From Theobroma cacao (taxonomy: Eukaryota > Streptophyta > Magnoliopsida > Malvales > Malvaceae), in contig NC_030857.1 of assembly GCF_000208745.1 (NCBI RefSeq), positions 17,989,894-18,053,893 of the forward strand: a stretch of DNA of 64,000 nucleotides, written 5' to 3'. The notes below the pieces were generated by a model. The model was given only the letters and a program-made list of their open reading frames with translations, ran no database searches and was not told the origin of the DNA. Shown piece by piece: positions 47,301 to 62,300 of this stretch. A program made the position numbers and the translations under genes. Each line of letters starts with the position of its first letter. Within the stretch, counting starts at the first letter, position 1.

Positions 47301-50300
47301 ATGCCAAACAGTGGCTATTTCAAGCCATAGACAACAAATATTTACCTTAGCTTGAAATTCCTCTAAACACAAACAAACAAAATAGTCAGGATATCTCCAA
47401 TCACAGATGTCTCGTCCACTCAATTCTCTAAAAGTATAAACCAGGTACAGTGTATAATAACAAAACATAATGAAAGCTTGAACTTGGGCCAGCAAAACAC
47501 TGCAAAATTTGAATTTAGTTTAAAACCACCATAAAAGTAGCTATGTTTTTTGTGTTCCATAACAAGAATCCATTGTAAAATTAGATTGAATATAAAACTA
47601 AGGTCACAATCTCAGATAGGGTTGCCATGATCAATGATAAGCTTGCAAAATAGCATCTAGCAAAGAGTCTATCTCTTTTATGTAGAAATAAAATGTAAGA
47701 GACTGTTTCTTGTGCATATTGAGTCTTATGGATTGGTGAATTTGAGAGCTACAATCACTTGTCATTGGCATCCTTCTTGATAACAGTGAGATTTCTCCTT
47801 GTCTTTGCTGTGCTTGTAGGCATTTTAGCTGAACAATTTAAAATCCTTGTGTTTAATGTTGTTGTAAGTTTTGCTATTTTCAGTTGTTTTGTTGGTTTTC
47901 ATAGCAATTACACTTGGACTTGTGTAACAACAGATATTCTTTCTATTTTTTTTCTTCGGAGTTCCCTAGCCAACTGCATTAAAAGAAATTGAACTGTTTA
48001 TTTTTAGTTGGATAATTGTTCTTTTTTGTTTTCTTATTAATTTCTATAGATGTTAGGTGGTGTTCCTACATATTGGTTTTGTGTTTTTTTATGGCCTTGT
48101 TTCTGGTTGGGTGTCAAACACTTACTGCCAATTAGTTTTCAGTTGGATGCTTTAGCATGATATTAGGTCTGACTGTTTGTTGCTCCATCAGTTATATGTT
48201 ATTTGTTACTTGCTGCATTGTATTCATTGTCCCTGTGATATGCCTGTTTGTTTAAGTTGATGTTAACATTGAGCATGCGTATGAAATGAGAAAAAGTGCT
48301 AAGTGGTGTTATCTCCCATTGTTTGAGGTTGGGGTCTGTTGTGGTCTTATATTTAGGTTAGTTCTCTCCACTTGTTACTAATTTGTTTTAGTTCACATGC
48401 TCTCATAGATCCAAATCCTTTTGGCCTGTTTTAACAAAATTTTCCTTTTCTCATTTCATGCCATTATAAAAGAGATATTTATTTGCAAACATTCTGTTTT
48501 GTTCCTTTGTGTGTATTTCAGAAAGTCAAATCTTTGGTTTTATTTATTTTTGTTGAACTGCGATGCCCCATTGAGAGATGCTAACTTTAGAAGTGAGAAG
48601 AACCTTGACTAGTTTTATTTTCTGGGTTTCATTAGCTTGGTACAACAGTTTTATGACTCAAGTCAATTCATGCTCTTGATTTATTGTTTATGTCCTATGT
48701 GTTTTGTAAAAAGTTTTATGTCTTCTGTGTTATGTAACAGGCTTACCAGGACTCAACAAAAGAGAAACGTCGTGCACAGATTGCCCAAGGTTTTTCTATT
48801 CTCGTTTAACTTCTACTGGTCATTTACCTTTGGCTTCAAAGATTGCTTTTTGAGACTCTATTTCGTTGTTACTCTTACTAATTATTTTTACTTCTTAAAG
48901 TCTAGGGCAAATAGAAAGAAGTCAAACCATGTCTGTAAAAATAAGCAAATGACTAAAATATACAAAAACTTTATATATATATTAGTTCTATGTAGAAAGT
49001 TATCATTTTTATTATCCTTGAATTCTTTTTCCTAAATTTTTAATTCTTCATAAAAATGTTTTTGCTTTTGCATCAAATACATTATTTGCTGTTTTGCTTG
49101 CAAGTATCTAAAACACCTAAGGTTTTATTGGTTGTTGATTTTGTTATATTCTTTTTGCTTCAGAAGGCCAAAGGCAAAAAGTGCCTTTGAATACAAAAGT
49201 TTTTTATTGGAAGAATTAAATAATATAGCACCTTTATGTTTTGATTCATTTACATTGTAATCATCTGATAAATTTTAATTTAATATAATCTTATCTTTTC
49301 TTTTTCCTAATTTCTTTTACTTAAAGACAAAATCTAAGGAAACAAAGAACAAGGGGTGGAAGCAACAGCTATATGGAGCCTCTAATTTTCGAGGAGTATA
49401 TTTGTAATTTTTTTTTTCAAAAAGTCCGATAATCAAGATTGATGGAATTATCAATTTGATAAAATGATTAATGTACTTAACAAGAAGGGGAGGGAGTGTA
49501 TAACAGAATAAGTAAGAACTAGGTGTTAGGCTGACCTAAAGTATATTTTTCAGGGAAGTTACATGCTTATGAACCTCAAGGGACTTAAGTTTAAATCTTT
49601 ATAAAAAGCTCTTAGGTTATGAAAATAAGAATAATATGTACAATGAAAAGGTAGTTACAAGCATTTCCAGCTTTAGATATTTAGAATAATCGAGATTATA
49701 ATTCTAAGAATAGTTTTCTTTCAGCTAATTTGCTGTTAATGTTATTGCTTGTTATTGTAATTTCCTCTTCTTGCTGGGCATCTCAATCACATATTGGACA
49801 TGTAATCCAGATGCCTTTTTCTCTCTGCATTTTTAGAAATTGATATTTCTCTAATAAATGCTGATAGTAATCAGAAGTAATATGCATACATATGTCAGAA
49901 CCTTATAGTTATTTAGGCAAAAGATGGCAATTTGTAACACCTATTACTTCTTAAAGTAAGAGGAGTGTAAGTCATTGCAAATTGCAACAGTGTGATGGTG
50001 TTACTATGATTAATCCATTGCTTTATTGCAGTATGTAATAAAGTAGTGGTTAAATATAACTTTAGGTTGTGATTAATGCTTATTGAGGCAAGCACACCCC
50101 TGTCATTGCATCTTTTAAACCTTGGAAATTCACTACTTTCTAAATACAAGCCATGGATGCTCATGTAGGCATAATTTTTAGGAATCTGTCCAATGCCATA
50201 TTCTTTTTCTTTTCCAGAGATATATAGAATAAAAAAAGAATAAAAAACTCTGTTCTGCAGTGTTTAAATTACCTCACATTGTCTTTGACAAACATTTCTC

Positions 50301-53300
50301 TAGTGATTCATTACATTAGGGGGTCACCTTAATGTTCAGTCCAGATGATGACGAATTTTAATAGATTTGCAGATTGACATCGTAAATTTTATATATTTTC
50401 AATATGCAAATTTCATGCTTGAAGGAATTTTATGAGTTGGATAGATGATTTATCCTTTTGCATTTCAGCCATTGCTGCCGAAGTGAGCGTTGTGCCACCT
50501 TCACGTTTAATGGCTTTGATTGGTCAGGCTTTAAAATGGCAGCAGCATCAAGGTACATCTATGTTAAAAGTGACAGGAAGAAGCATCATTTGTTGGTTTC
50601 TTGTTGATTTGGTGCATAATAATTTCTCTTTACCATCTATTTTGTTCTTTATTTGGACTTCTATAATGTCTGAGATTTGAAACTGTAAATTTCATAAAGG
50701 AAAAATGGGCCACTGAATGACAAACTCAATGAAGCACAAACTAATGGCTGTATATTAATCAAATATGCCCCAAAAGTCAAATTTGTAGGCATTCAAAACT
50801 TAGTGAAGCTAAGAGTTTTGTTCTTTATTTGGACTTCTATAGTGTCTAAGTTTTGAAACTGTAAATTTCATAAAGGAAAAATGGGCTACTAAATGACAAC
50901 TCAATGAAGAACAAACTAATTGCTGTACATTAATCAAATATGCCCCAAAAGTCAAATTTGGAGGCAATCAAAACTTGGTGAAGTTAAGAGTTGCAATGCT
51001 AGTAGATACATATATATGGTGCTTTTGATCTTGTTGTTTAAAATTGTTTACAAAGTGCACATTGAGGCCGGACTCTAGATGAAGTGCTAAAAGATTGCTG
51101 TGAGGGGTGATAAAAGGATGCAACACCTCAGAGGCATTTGCCTTTTTAAGTGGAGTGTGAATGTTTTTCTCACACCAAAAGGCAAAGCGTGCAAAGTATT
51201 TAAACATCACAAAGATTAGAAAGCAACCATGGCCACTGAACACTTTCTCTGTCCAAAATTTTACTGGTTTGACATAGAAAAGATAGATCTGCAGTAGTGT
51301 AAGGGAAAAGGAAAGGAAAAAGAAAAACAAATATGAGAAGATTCCAAGAGGTATAAAGATATGGGAAGGAAATAAAGCTTAAACCAAGAAGGGGTGGTGG
51401 GAGCAAAGTGAAACATTACATTAGATGCATGGGTGTGAAAAGGAAAGTAAAAGAAGGTTGTGGAGTTGGATAAAAATAGATAAAAGAGAGAAGAGAAAAA
51501 TAAAAATTAAAGAAGAGAAAAATGTAAAACTAAAAAAAAGGCTGGTTCCTTTGAGCTTACTTAACAAGTTTAATCAGCCAGTTATTCTTTCTAGCATGTT
51601 GGATTTGGGTTTTGTTTACTTTTATTTTTATTTATTGTTGGGGTCATCATTCTATATGTCTTTTTCAGGTTTGCTTCCTCCAGGAACACAGTTTGACTTA
51701 TTTAGAGGGACAGCGGCCATGAAACAAGACATAGACGACATGCATCCAACAACCCTATCACATACAGTCAGAGTAAGTTTTATTGTTCTGTGCTTTGACA
51801 TTGTATGCTACTTGCTTTTCTTGATTTTTTTTTTATATCAGCTTATTGTTTTGGTTATGAGGTTTTTGTAGATCTAACATGGTGTCCTTTCTCTCTGTCT
51901 GGGAAACTGAATGTGTTTTAATGTTTTGTTTTACTTTATTATTTCTTGTGTACTTCCTTTTTTTTTAGATTGAAAAATCTTGATATTTATTTGTTTGCTT
52001 AATTATTGATAAATTTTGATGGGTATCTGTGTTTCATTCAGTAAAATCTATCTTTTAGGTTTTTCCTTTTAAAATAAAATTTAAAGAAGGTAAAAATGTT
52101 GTAATAATCATAATAGAGCTTTTTACTATTTTTTTCTTTTTCCTTCAAAGTTTATTTCCTCTTAGGCTTTAAAACAAACTACTGTAGCGAAGCACTTGTT
52201 TGCTGATCCAACATTTTCTATTCCTATAATTTATTAGAAGGAAAATGTTTTTTGAGACATATTACAGAGTGTGATAAATGATAGTCATTTGAATTTTGCT
52301 TAGTGTTAGTGGACTAGGGTCAATTATCTAAGTAGCAATTATTGGACTAGGATCAGTGAGAACAGAAGGTGTTGATACCACATAGTTACCGTTGGTCTAG
52401 GCGAGGAGCAGTTTAGAAAGGTGACAAATGCTTACTTAACATGGATGACCCAAATTTGACTTGCACAAAACCTGAACTCAGTCAACTGGATATATTTAAA
52501 AAGTTAAAGATTCAAAACCAAAAATGAGCTGAAGCCACAACAATCTAAATCTTTTGGTCGTCTTCATTCAGTAAAAAATACTGGTATTCTATTTGGAATT
52601 TGAATTAGTAATTCTCTGTTTTTTGCCGTGCCATATCTTCTTGAGTTTGATATGGCATATAAATCATCTTTAGGCTTGGCACCTATAAATTTTATAGGTG
52701 TTCTGTATGAGAAGATTTTTTTTTTCACCTAGGTTCCAGGGTAGTAATAGTCAATTTAGCTCATAAGTTCTAGTTTTAAATGGGGTTCAACCATGCTAAA
52801 CTTATTTGATTATTTTTTTGGCCTAAACTGCAGACAAGAGTAGAAATTATTGGAATAAAGGTCAAATTTATTATTGTACTATATTGGGGTCTCCAATTTT
52901 ACCATCTTACTTTTCTTGGGTGCAATGTTTCTTTCAAACTACAATTTTTGGTGTAATTTCACCATTTGACTGTTAAGAAGATGATTTTTACTGTTAACAG
53001 GATGATGTGGTAATTATTAAAGTAAAAAATTCAAAAAATTACAGTTAGACTAAATCAAACTTATAAAATAATGACATATCAAAAATTACTATCAAATCAA
53101 TAATCTTTTCGTTCTTCTACTAAAAATAATTTTGATATTTTTCCCGTCAATAAATGGTTTAAAATATTTGTAGTATTTTAATTGTATTCATTTATTTTCA
53201 ACAATTTTTCTTCTTAGTACTTTTTATTCTAAATAAAATATTATCATAATGGCCTGGTTGCCATTGTTTTAAACAAAAAACTTCTAATTATCTCAGGTTT

Positions 53301-56300
53301 TATCTTGATAACATGAGGAAATGAATATTCTACATTTCTAATGGTATATTTGTATTCCTTCCAAAAGTGACTAAGATTGCACCAGAAATCACAGTATGAT
53401 GGTAACATTGCACCAAGAAAAAGTAATATGATAAAATTGGAGGGCCCAAGTTCCAAAAATAGTTCCATGGTAAATTTGAACCTCATCCTGAAATTTGTTC
53501 AATTTCGTTGATACCATTTATTATTTGCAATTGTCTAGCACAGTTCTATTTTCTCATGCTAAATGTTTCACATGCGGCTTTTGAATTGAAAACAATGAAA
53601 ACCATGTAATAGATTTTTTGAGCTGGCTATTCGTTTATCTGTCTCATAAGGATCTTCATTTTCTGTGAAATATGTCCTGTAGAACCCATCATATCTCATA
53701 TTAGTAGTGAAAGATTTACAGAAACACCCATGATTAGTTGTAAAATGGAGTTTTTGTGTTTGTGTGAACTGTATTGTGGCTTAAGAAGTATTTTGAAGGC
53801 GCAATGTTTTACAGCAGTGAAGGTTCTAGAAATTGTTTGTTTGACTTGATATACAGTGCTACCTTTGTTACCACTACTGCTTGCATTTCCATGAAATCTG
53901 AATTCCTTTTCTCTTTCCATCATTTCATTGCTTAGATTTTACTTGCAACCAATTTAATTACTTATCATATTCTTGTTGTTCACTAGTGCTTCAATTTAAT
54001 TGGTTGAAACATATCATTGCTGATTTAGCTCTCCTTACTTTATTTCCTACACAGTAATATTCTCCTTTTATTGTTGACTCCATCCTCCTATACAGTAGAG
54101 AAAGTGCTCCTCCTACACTTTTTCTTCCATGTTGCTTTCTGTTCTAATTATTTTAATTCCCTTTCTAAGTCTTCTCTGCTGCTGTCCCATGTGCCTGGAG
54201 AACATTAGTTTGCATTGATTGAATAGCCAAAAAGCACTACTGCTTTTGGTTTTATTGGATTCCTTTTAGGGTTAATTATGCATTTGGTACAGAACTATAG
54301 TCAAATGTTTGATTTGGTGGCTAAATTTTCAAAATGCGCTATTAGATGCTCAAAATTTGCTTCTGTTAACCATATCGGACATCCCACTAACTCTGTTAGG
54401 CCAAAGTATGATGTGTCCTTGATGACCATTAAAAGTATGCCACATGTCCATTTAATGCAATGTCATCAGTGGAATTCTTTCACCTTCAACCCATGACATG
54501 GGAATATATGGTCATGTGGTGTATTTTCATTGACTATATGGGAGACATCATACTTCGGCCTAATGAGTTAGTGATATGTGCAATATGATCAATGGAAGCA
54601 AAGTTCGAGTACCTAATTGCACATTTTTAAACTTCATATATCAAATCAAACATTTGACTATAGTTCAAGTACCCAATGAATCATTAAACCTTTCTTTTAT
54701 TATTTTTTTCAAAGTTCAATCAGAATGATATGTGATAATTGGCTTCCTGCTAAACAGGAGGAAGAATATTATAGAATCATTTGGAGGTTGGTTATTTTCT
54801 GGCTGAAGTTGTTGGCATGAGTGAGAGATAATATGCAAATAAAACTAGTGGATGGAAAGAATTTTAAGACAAGTTTCAAACTGAGACAAGTTATAAGAAA
54901 AAAGCAAGATTTAAATTAAGTAGAGATGCCCCTAATTGAAGTTAAGATGAGAAAATTGGTCCTTTGAGATGATTTATCACATTCTCTTAGGCCTTTATTG
55001 TGCTATAGTGTTTTAAATCAAACAGAAACAGAAAGAGTGTAGAAGATAAACCAAAAATATTTGTAAGTTGAAGTAGTGAAAGGAGATTTGGTATGTGAAT
55101 ATCTTGAGGATGTACTTTGGAGTGTGAACAGCCTTTTCTACAAGTGCTTTTGTCTATCTTCTATATATTTGGCTTGTGCCATCTCTTTTTTTTTATTCTT
55201 TCCTTTTTCAAAATATTGTTATTAATAAGAAAATGCTTGGCATGTAACATAAGTAAGATAGAGGGTTCATGTTGCGTCCATAGTTTGGGCATGCCTTGAT
55301 TTGAGTTCAATTGAATGTTTGTCACTGATATTTCTTATTGTGGAACCCACAAAAACGTTTTTAACTGCCAATAGACATGAGTTTTGTAGCAATTCAAGAA
55401 GGTGAATGCTTTTGCTGTAGATTTCTTGGAAAGTGAAAGTTTTTAGCTTTTTTGGTTTTATAGCTAGTTTTTCTGTGCATGTTTTCTGTAATCTTATAAA
55501 ACATTCAATCTCTTCATCCTTTTTTACTTTATCCTGGTGGTTTTACTGGTGCAGTTTGGGAAGAAATGTCATGCAGAATGTGCTCGATTCTCACCAGATG
55601 GGCAGTTTCTTGTCTCTTCTTCTGTTGATGGATTTATTGAGGTTTGATATCTTCAAAAGGGAAAACATCTCCGATAGTGCAAAATATATTGATGACGTTT
55701 GATTTTGTTTGCTGTTTTGTTGTTAATAGGTCTGGGATTACATAAGCGGAAAGCTGAAGAAGGATCTTCAGTACCAGGCTGATGTGAGTATTTTGTTTCT
55801 TTTAGATTATTTTATTTTATTATTGTTTTCTTTTCTGTTTCCAATACCAAATGGAAGCAGCCTGGTGAAAAATAACCTATTTTCATTGTACATAAGCGTT
55901 TGTTGTTGTTACTTTATGGAAGGATTACTTTTGCCAACTCGCTTCTACTTGTTTTATCATGTATTGCAGCATCTTGAAATATTCTTATTAATAAGTTAAA
56001 ATATGGATATAGATTTTGTTTGTTTAGCATGTAAACTAAAACTATCAAAAATATAACCTTGATCTTAATATCACCAAGAAAGCATCTTATTTATGATTAC
56101 AGAGAGTGTGTTTATTTGTTTCCCCTTGGTTGAACTTTTGTTTCCTGTGAGGGTAAAATGAAGACATGAAGTTAGATTGTTGAATGAGGATTATGTTTGT
56201 GCTCAGCCTGAGCTTGATCTGGACTTAATACGTATTGCATGAATTCATTGATCATAAACTCAATGCATTTTCTTCTGTTATAATGTGTACATAATTGGAT

Positions 56301-59300
56301 ATATCTATCTTCTCACATCATTTGGTGTTAGATTATTATCAAAGCGAGTGCCTCATGTGGTGTTGTTATTAGTTATGCCTCCTTATGTGCTTATCATATC
56401 TTGCTTGCAAATCAAACGATCTTATGCTTTCTCTTCTATGAAATTTGTTTGTGACATGCGATTTTTGCTTAAAGTGCATGTATAATGAGCATCCTACAAT
56501 AAAATAACAAACATAAGATAAAATGACATTATTAGGATGCTTGTCATGGACATGTTTGATCTTGAATATTTGTGTCCCACATTGTTTGAGTTAAATAGCT
56601 TGAGTAAGCTGTTAATTAAGCTAAGCCAAACTCATGATGGCTTAGTACGATTCACAGTTAGGTTTGTTGTCATTGAGCACCCTGGTTGTTTCGTTCTTGT
56701 GCTTTAACAGGGCCCTCACCTGGCTTGCTTGGATGAAAGTCTGAATTTTCTTGGTGAATTTTCATCTAGATGTCTTTTCTGATGTAGTGTATTTATAGCT
56801 GGAACATCTTAACCTTTAATCACTTCATCTGTAAGTAAGTTTTATCTTCAAGATTATCTGCCATATTTGAAACCTGTTTGAATGGGAGTTTTTATCTGAA
56901 CAGCTTATGAAGATGGGCTTCATTAGTGATCAAATTAAAGATGTAGAGAGTTTGTAAGAAAAGCTCTAATGTAGATAGGTATTAGAAGAGACAGTTAACA
57001 GATGTAGTGTCCAATTGACTCATGTTTCTATTAGCCAGTGCAAAGTTAGTGAATTATGGTGAGGTTGCTTTATAGAAAGTCTCACATACTTGTGTTCTGT
57101 AAGCTGATTAGTTCTGAAACTGTATGTTTGCTGATACTACCTATGACTTTGTTAGTGAGAATCATGCTTTGATTTTGAACATGAACATACAAAGAGCAAC
57201 CCCGATATGGCAGTCCACCAATGTTCAGGAGAGGATGGATGATTGTATTTCTTTCTTGTCCTTTTGTTGCTTTATGTTATTCATTTTTTAACATTTGTGC
57301 TATTACTGATATATCATCTCAGGAAACGTTCATGATGCATGATGATCCTGTCCTTTGTGTTGATTTTAGCAGAGATTCAGAGATGATTGCATCTGGGTCA
57401 CAAGATGGAAAGATTAAGGTGAGTTCAGTTGCGTATGCTTGAATTAATATTCTGGTTGTCTGTGCTCCAGACAAGAGTATCTTCCTAATCACATGCAATT
57501 TCTTTATTTAACATCTGCCATTTGTTTCAGGAATGCATGTTGTCTAATGAAAGCATGTTTGTGAGAAGCCTCATAGAATTAGTAGTTTTCTGATGATATA
57601 ATAGCAGTTATATATGGTATTTTAATGGCTGCTTGACATTTTTTGGTCAACTTTGGGTCCCAGGAATCTGATAACTTTTGATGGTTTTAATACTTGGGAT
57701 CTTCAGTTGTTGCTTCTTTTTCTTTTCATGTTTCCCTTGTTTTAAAGGTTTTGGTTTTACTTAAAACACTTGTATGCAGTGCCAAGAATGATTTCTATTG
57801 GTTTAAGATTCTTGTGACTCTTGCAATGATTCAAAAAGTAAAAGTGCAGCTCCTTTTCCATGACAAGAGCAATGAGGAAGCTACAATGCCACAGCTAAAG
57901 TGACTGGTAGCTACCACATGACATAACATGAAACAAGTTGAACAATGCTACTATTTAAAATAGCAGTTGTTTCTACCATGCCAAGAACATCAATAGCTGA
58001 AACAATTTTTAAAACTTGTTGTGGATGGTTTTTATTTTATATGTCTAATTTGGGTTTTTGGAACCTATTTGATGTTCCATATTCATGGTTGGGCTTCATC
58101 TTGTAGGTTTATCAGATGTACTTGACTAGTACCTGATTCTAGACCTTTTCTTGAAGCAAGTTGGTACTTCGTGTGTTATTCCAGTTTTTCTCAATGTTGC
58201 AGCATTCTTTGTGAAATCAAATGTCATTGATTTACAATTGGAATCTTAAGAAAGTCACGTAAGAAACTTCTGATTTGTAACATATTTTCAGGTTTGGCGC
58301 ATAAGGACAGGTCAATGCTTGCGTCGTCTTGAACGTGCACACTCTCAAGGTGTGACAAGTCTTGTCTTCTCTCGTGATGGAAGCCAGTTACTAAGTACAT
58401 CTTTTGATAGCACTGCAAGGTTTTAGTATATGGCCATCTCCTTTGCATATACTCTATTATGTCAAATTTAAGTGCATGCATGAGAAGCAAGTAGTTAATA
58501 CGGAACAATTTATCTTTGTTGCCACCTAGGACCAATTTTTTCCTTTATTTGTAATTTTTTTTTCCATTCTGAAATTCCCATGTCCATCAGCGATTGCTTT
58601 GGTTGCTGAATATTTTTACATGTCAGTGATTGTGATATATTGATGTCCAGATGCAATATCTGACAAGTTTTATGGTTGCTTCTTTCCACCCATTTTTTTT
58701 ATTTTTTGGGTACAGAATCCATGGATTAAAATCTGGAAAGTTGCTGAAGGAATTTCGTGGCCATACATCTTATGTGAATGATGCCATTTTTACAGCTGAT
58801 GGAAGTCGTGTTATTACTGCCTCCAGTGACTGCACTGTCAAGGTAAACTATTTATACATGTATTCAAGTATCTGGCCCTCTTTTAGTCATTTCTTTGGTG
58901 TATAACAGATCATGGGCTGCCTTTTCTAGGTCTGGGATGTAAAAACAACAGACTGCCTACAAACATTTAAGCCACCTCCTCCTTTAAGGGTATTCTATTT
59001 CCCAATTAAGTTAGCATATATCATATACCATAATTTTTCTGTTTGCCTTTATATCTTTGCTTTCTATCTTTTGACTTGTAGGGTGGTGATGCTTCAGTGA
59101 ATTCCGTTCATCTTTTCCCAAAAAACACAGATCACATTATTGTATGCAATAAGACGTCATCGATATACATCATGACACTTCAAGGACAGGTAAGTTCCAA
59201 AACAATTTTAGTCCTGTTGATATGATTTCACATTGTTATGACTAAACTGAAGAAGCATGTTTCCCAAGTTATTGCATTGATGCTTGTCTCATCTTCTTGA

Positions 59301-62300
59301 TCATCAAAGCATATTCAATTGTTGGAGATTTAATCGTGGTCCTATTTGGAATATTTCAAATTGCTATGGTTTTAGTTCAAATTATCAAATCATGTTCTCC
59401 TTGACCACCAATTCCACCTTTCTGTTATGGTTTTTTTTTTTCTTTCTATCTTATTGATTTCTATGTTGGCTATACCATAGTAAGCATTATCTGTTCCAAG
59501 TTGTAACTCATTAATCTATACTGTAGAAATTTTGAATTTGATAAGAAAAATTGAATTTGAATTTATAATTTTTTAATATTGGCTTGTGAGCCTAAAATCT
59601 TTATACTCTTCGATAACATTAGTGATTAGCCATTGTAATATTATGTTTGCTTGTAGTAAAGCTAATACTTTATGAACTCATAATTTTTTTGTTATATGCT
59701 GGTGGGATGGAAATGAGTTTTTTTTGGTCATACTTTACTTCCAAAATGGTTGTGGTGCAGGTTGTGAAAAGCTTCTCATCTGGTAAAAAGGAGGGTGGGG
59801 ATTTTGCTGCCGCTTGTGTGTCACCTAAAGGTGAATGGATATACTGTGTAGGCGAGGACAGGTAATGCTTGAAATTATTCTTTTAAGAAATATAAGATTT
59901 AGATTGTAAAGGCCGAATCAACTTGTAAAGCCTCCAAGGGAAGCAAATCTCTTTAACCAGCTCTTATTTGGCATGATTAGAGGAGGGGTTTTAGTTTTAG
60001 CTTGGGAACTTGACATGTTTATTGCTGTTGTAATTTTGTGGCAGCTTATTTTTGGTAAAGTAACTAATGAAAAGGTCATGGTAAGTTATTTTCACTGTTT
60101 CTTGTTTGGTAGATATGGTTGGCCTAAAAATGTAGACATTCTGAGAAGCCTCATTACATTGGAATAAACAGATTAATGATTACAAATTGTTCCCTTTGAA
60201 TTTGAACACTTGCATATATATGTTTGTTATGTGGTAATATCCCACAACAATTAAGTTCAAATTTTGATGTGGCCCTATATTCGAGTTGGGTTAACCAGCA
60301 ATTGTCAATTTGTTGTGTGTTATATGGTATCGGAAGACAAGTTGTTTGTTGCCCCTTTTTTGTTACTGGTGTCTTTGTTTTAGTTGTTAGTATTCAGCCA
60401 ACACATGAGGTAAACTATTAAGTATTGCTATTCCTCAGTGGTTAAGTTTAGAGTTTATTGTTATCTTATTTTCAAGTTAGACCTCTCTACTTATTGCCAA
60501 TTGGTTTTGGCCGGATGCTTTAGAAGGTTTATTGCCAATTTTCTTTTTCTTATTTAGAAGTGGCAAAATTTGACCCAACCTGAGTTACCTGACTCAACCT
60601 GGCTGAAACTGAACCCAACCATAACCCAATAATACACAAGTGCACTTGTACTCATGACTCCCAAGATTCTCTCTCCACTCTTTATGGTAGTGCTTCCAGG
60701 AATTTGAGAGGTGAAGCTCTTCAAGTGCATTCTCATGTTGCAGGTGTTTTTTGTCTAGCTATTATCATTCTTCCTCTCACTGTTCCTTGTCCACTAGAAA
60801 TTCTTTTCTTCCCTCTAAGTCATGTCTCTAAGGTGTTTGATGTATTGTGGCAATGAAGTTTTTGTTATATTTTTGTAAAAGTTGAAGTGGGAGCTGGTTT
60901 TATTGGGGTTGAAGGTTATTGGTTGCTACAGTCTTTGTCTCTGGTTGTTTTTTTAATTCTCTATATGATGGATTTGATGGTTGTTTATTCTCCTTCTAAT
61001 TATGGGCTTGTGTACTTATTTCTCCTATTAATAAATTTATCTTGCCTTTAAAATAAAAAACGAAATCCTTTTCTTCCCTCAAATCCCCAATCTCATGTTT
61101 CTTACCACTTGAGCTAAGAAGATGACTTAAGCCTTCAAAACCTACTATTTCTTCTAACAATGGGGCAAATTTAACCTAACCCCTGATTCTATTCAACAGA
61201 CTGCAAGAATTCTAATTCCATATGGCGAGAATCATTTAGTTTGAGTTTTCATTTTTCCTTCTTTTGTCATGGTGTATTGATCCTGACTCTGCTATGGTAA
61301 ATGTGGTCCAGAAAGCCTCCTGTGTGGGATTTATTGCAGTGGAAGAAGTATGACTTGTGGCTGCAAATGACTTAACTGTTAACCCATTTACCCCTTGGAC
61401 ATAATTTATTGGTTTATTGAGTAGAATGTGCACCCTTTTTCTCATTGGAGGCCACTATATCCTTTGGTTGTGAAGTTTGGGTGCAGTTGTAATTTCAAGC
61501 ATTACAGTCTTCTATGGGGAACTTATAATGTTTGCTACTTGATTAACATGATTTGCCTCTTTTTGCTACTGAGTGTATGCAAATTTTACTTGCTTAATAA
61601 TGGCTCTAAATGTAACATATTTTTCTCGGTCTCTTCAGCATTTTTAACTTGTTTTTGATTTCGTTCCTATTAATATCTGCAGGAATATGTACTGCTTCAG
61701 CTACCAAACTGGAAAACTAGAGCATCTAATGACGGTAAGCACTCAGGTTGAGGCTAAGTTTTTGTTGATCTAACACTTTAAGGTTTCTCTTACTTTCACT
61801 TTTGCAATTTTAAAATCAGTTTTTTTTTTTTTTCAAAATTTTAAAAAAAGTAAAATGAGCAGTGTATCTCCATTTTTGTTCAAGTGAACTTTATTCTAAT
61901 TAAGCTCGAACTAGAAGCCAAGCTTTAGGAAAAGAAAAATGAAATTGGATTGGTGGTATAATTTAGATGGTTTGTGTACTATTACCATAATATTATGATT
62001 ATGATTTAAAGCCATTACATAAGTTAATTTTGGAAGTCAAAAAAAAAAATGAAAACAATAAAAATCAGGTTAGAATGATGTATATATTCTTCAATCCCTT
62101 TGTCCAGGAGCTTAATAAGTGAATACCTTGGGGAATTCTATTCATCCTTTGTACAAAAGTTTCCTAATGTGAATGAGAGTCCCTTTTGCATTTACTGCCC
62201 ATCCTTCTAATTACCTGTAACCCAGACACTTTCCTAGTGAGATATGATGGGCTTTTGAGAAGGAAAAGGTGGTGGGTGTTGGTAGCTCAGAAAGTTTCTC

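Noticed and set aside
47274..47495. Minus-strand frame of 73 codons in SMU1 intron 3
   Set aside because: The composition is protein-like in places, but no family was recognised and no splice partners were found; a gene fragment cannot be excluded.
48637..49035. 132-codon plus-strand open frame over SMU1 exon 4
   Set aside because: It reads the exon in the wrong frame and continues into intron sequence; the SMU1 frame explains the exon.
51425..51871. 148-codon plus-strand open frame around SMU1 exon 6
   Set aside because: Most of it is intron; only the exon 6 part is real and it belongs to SMU1.
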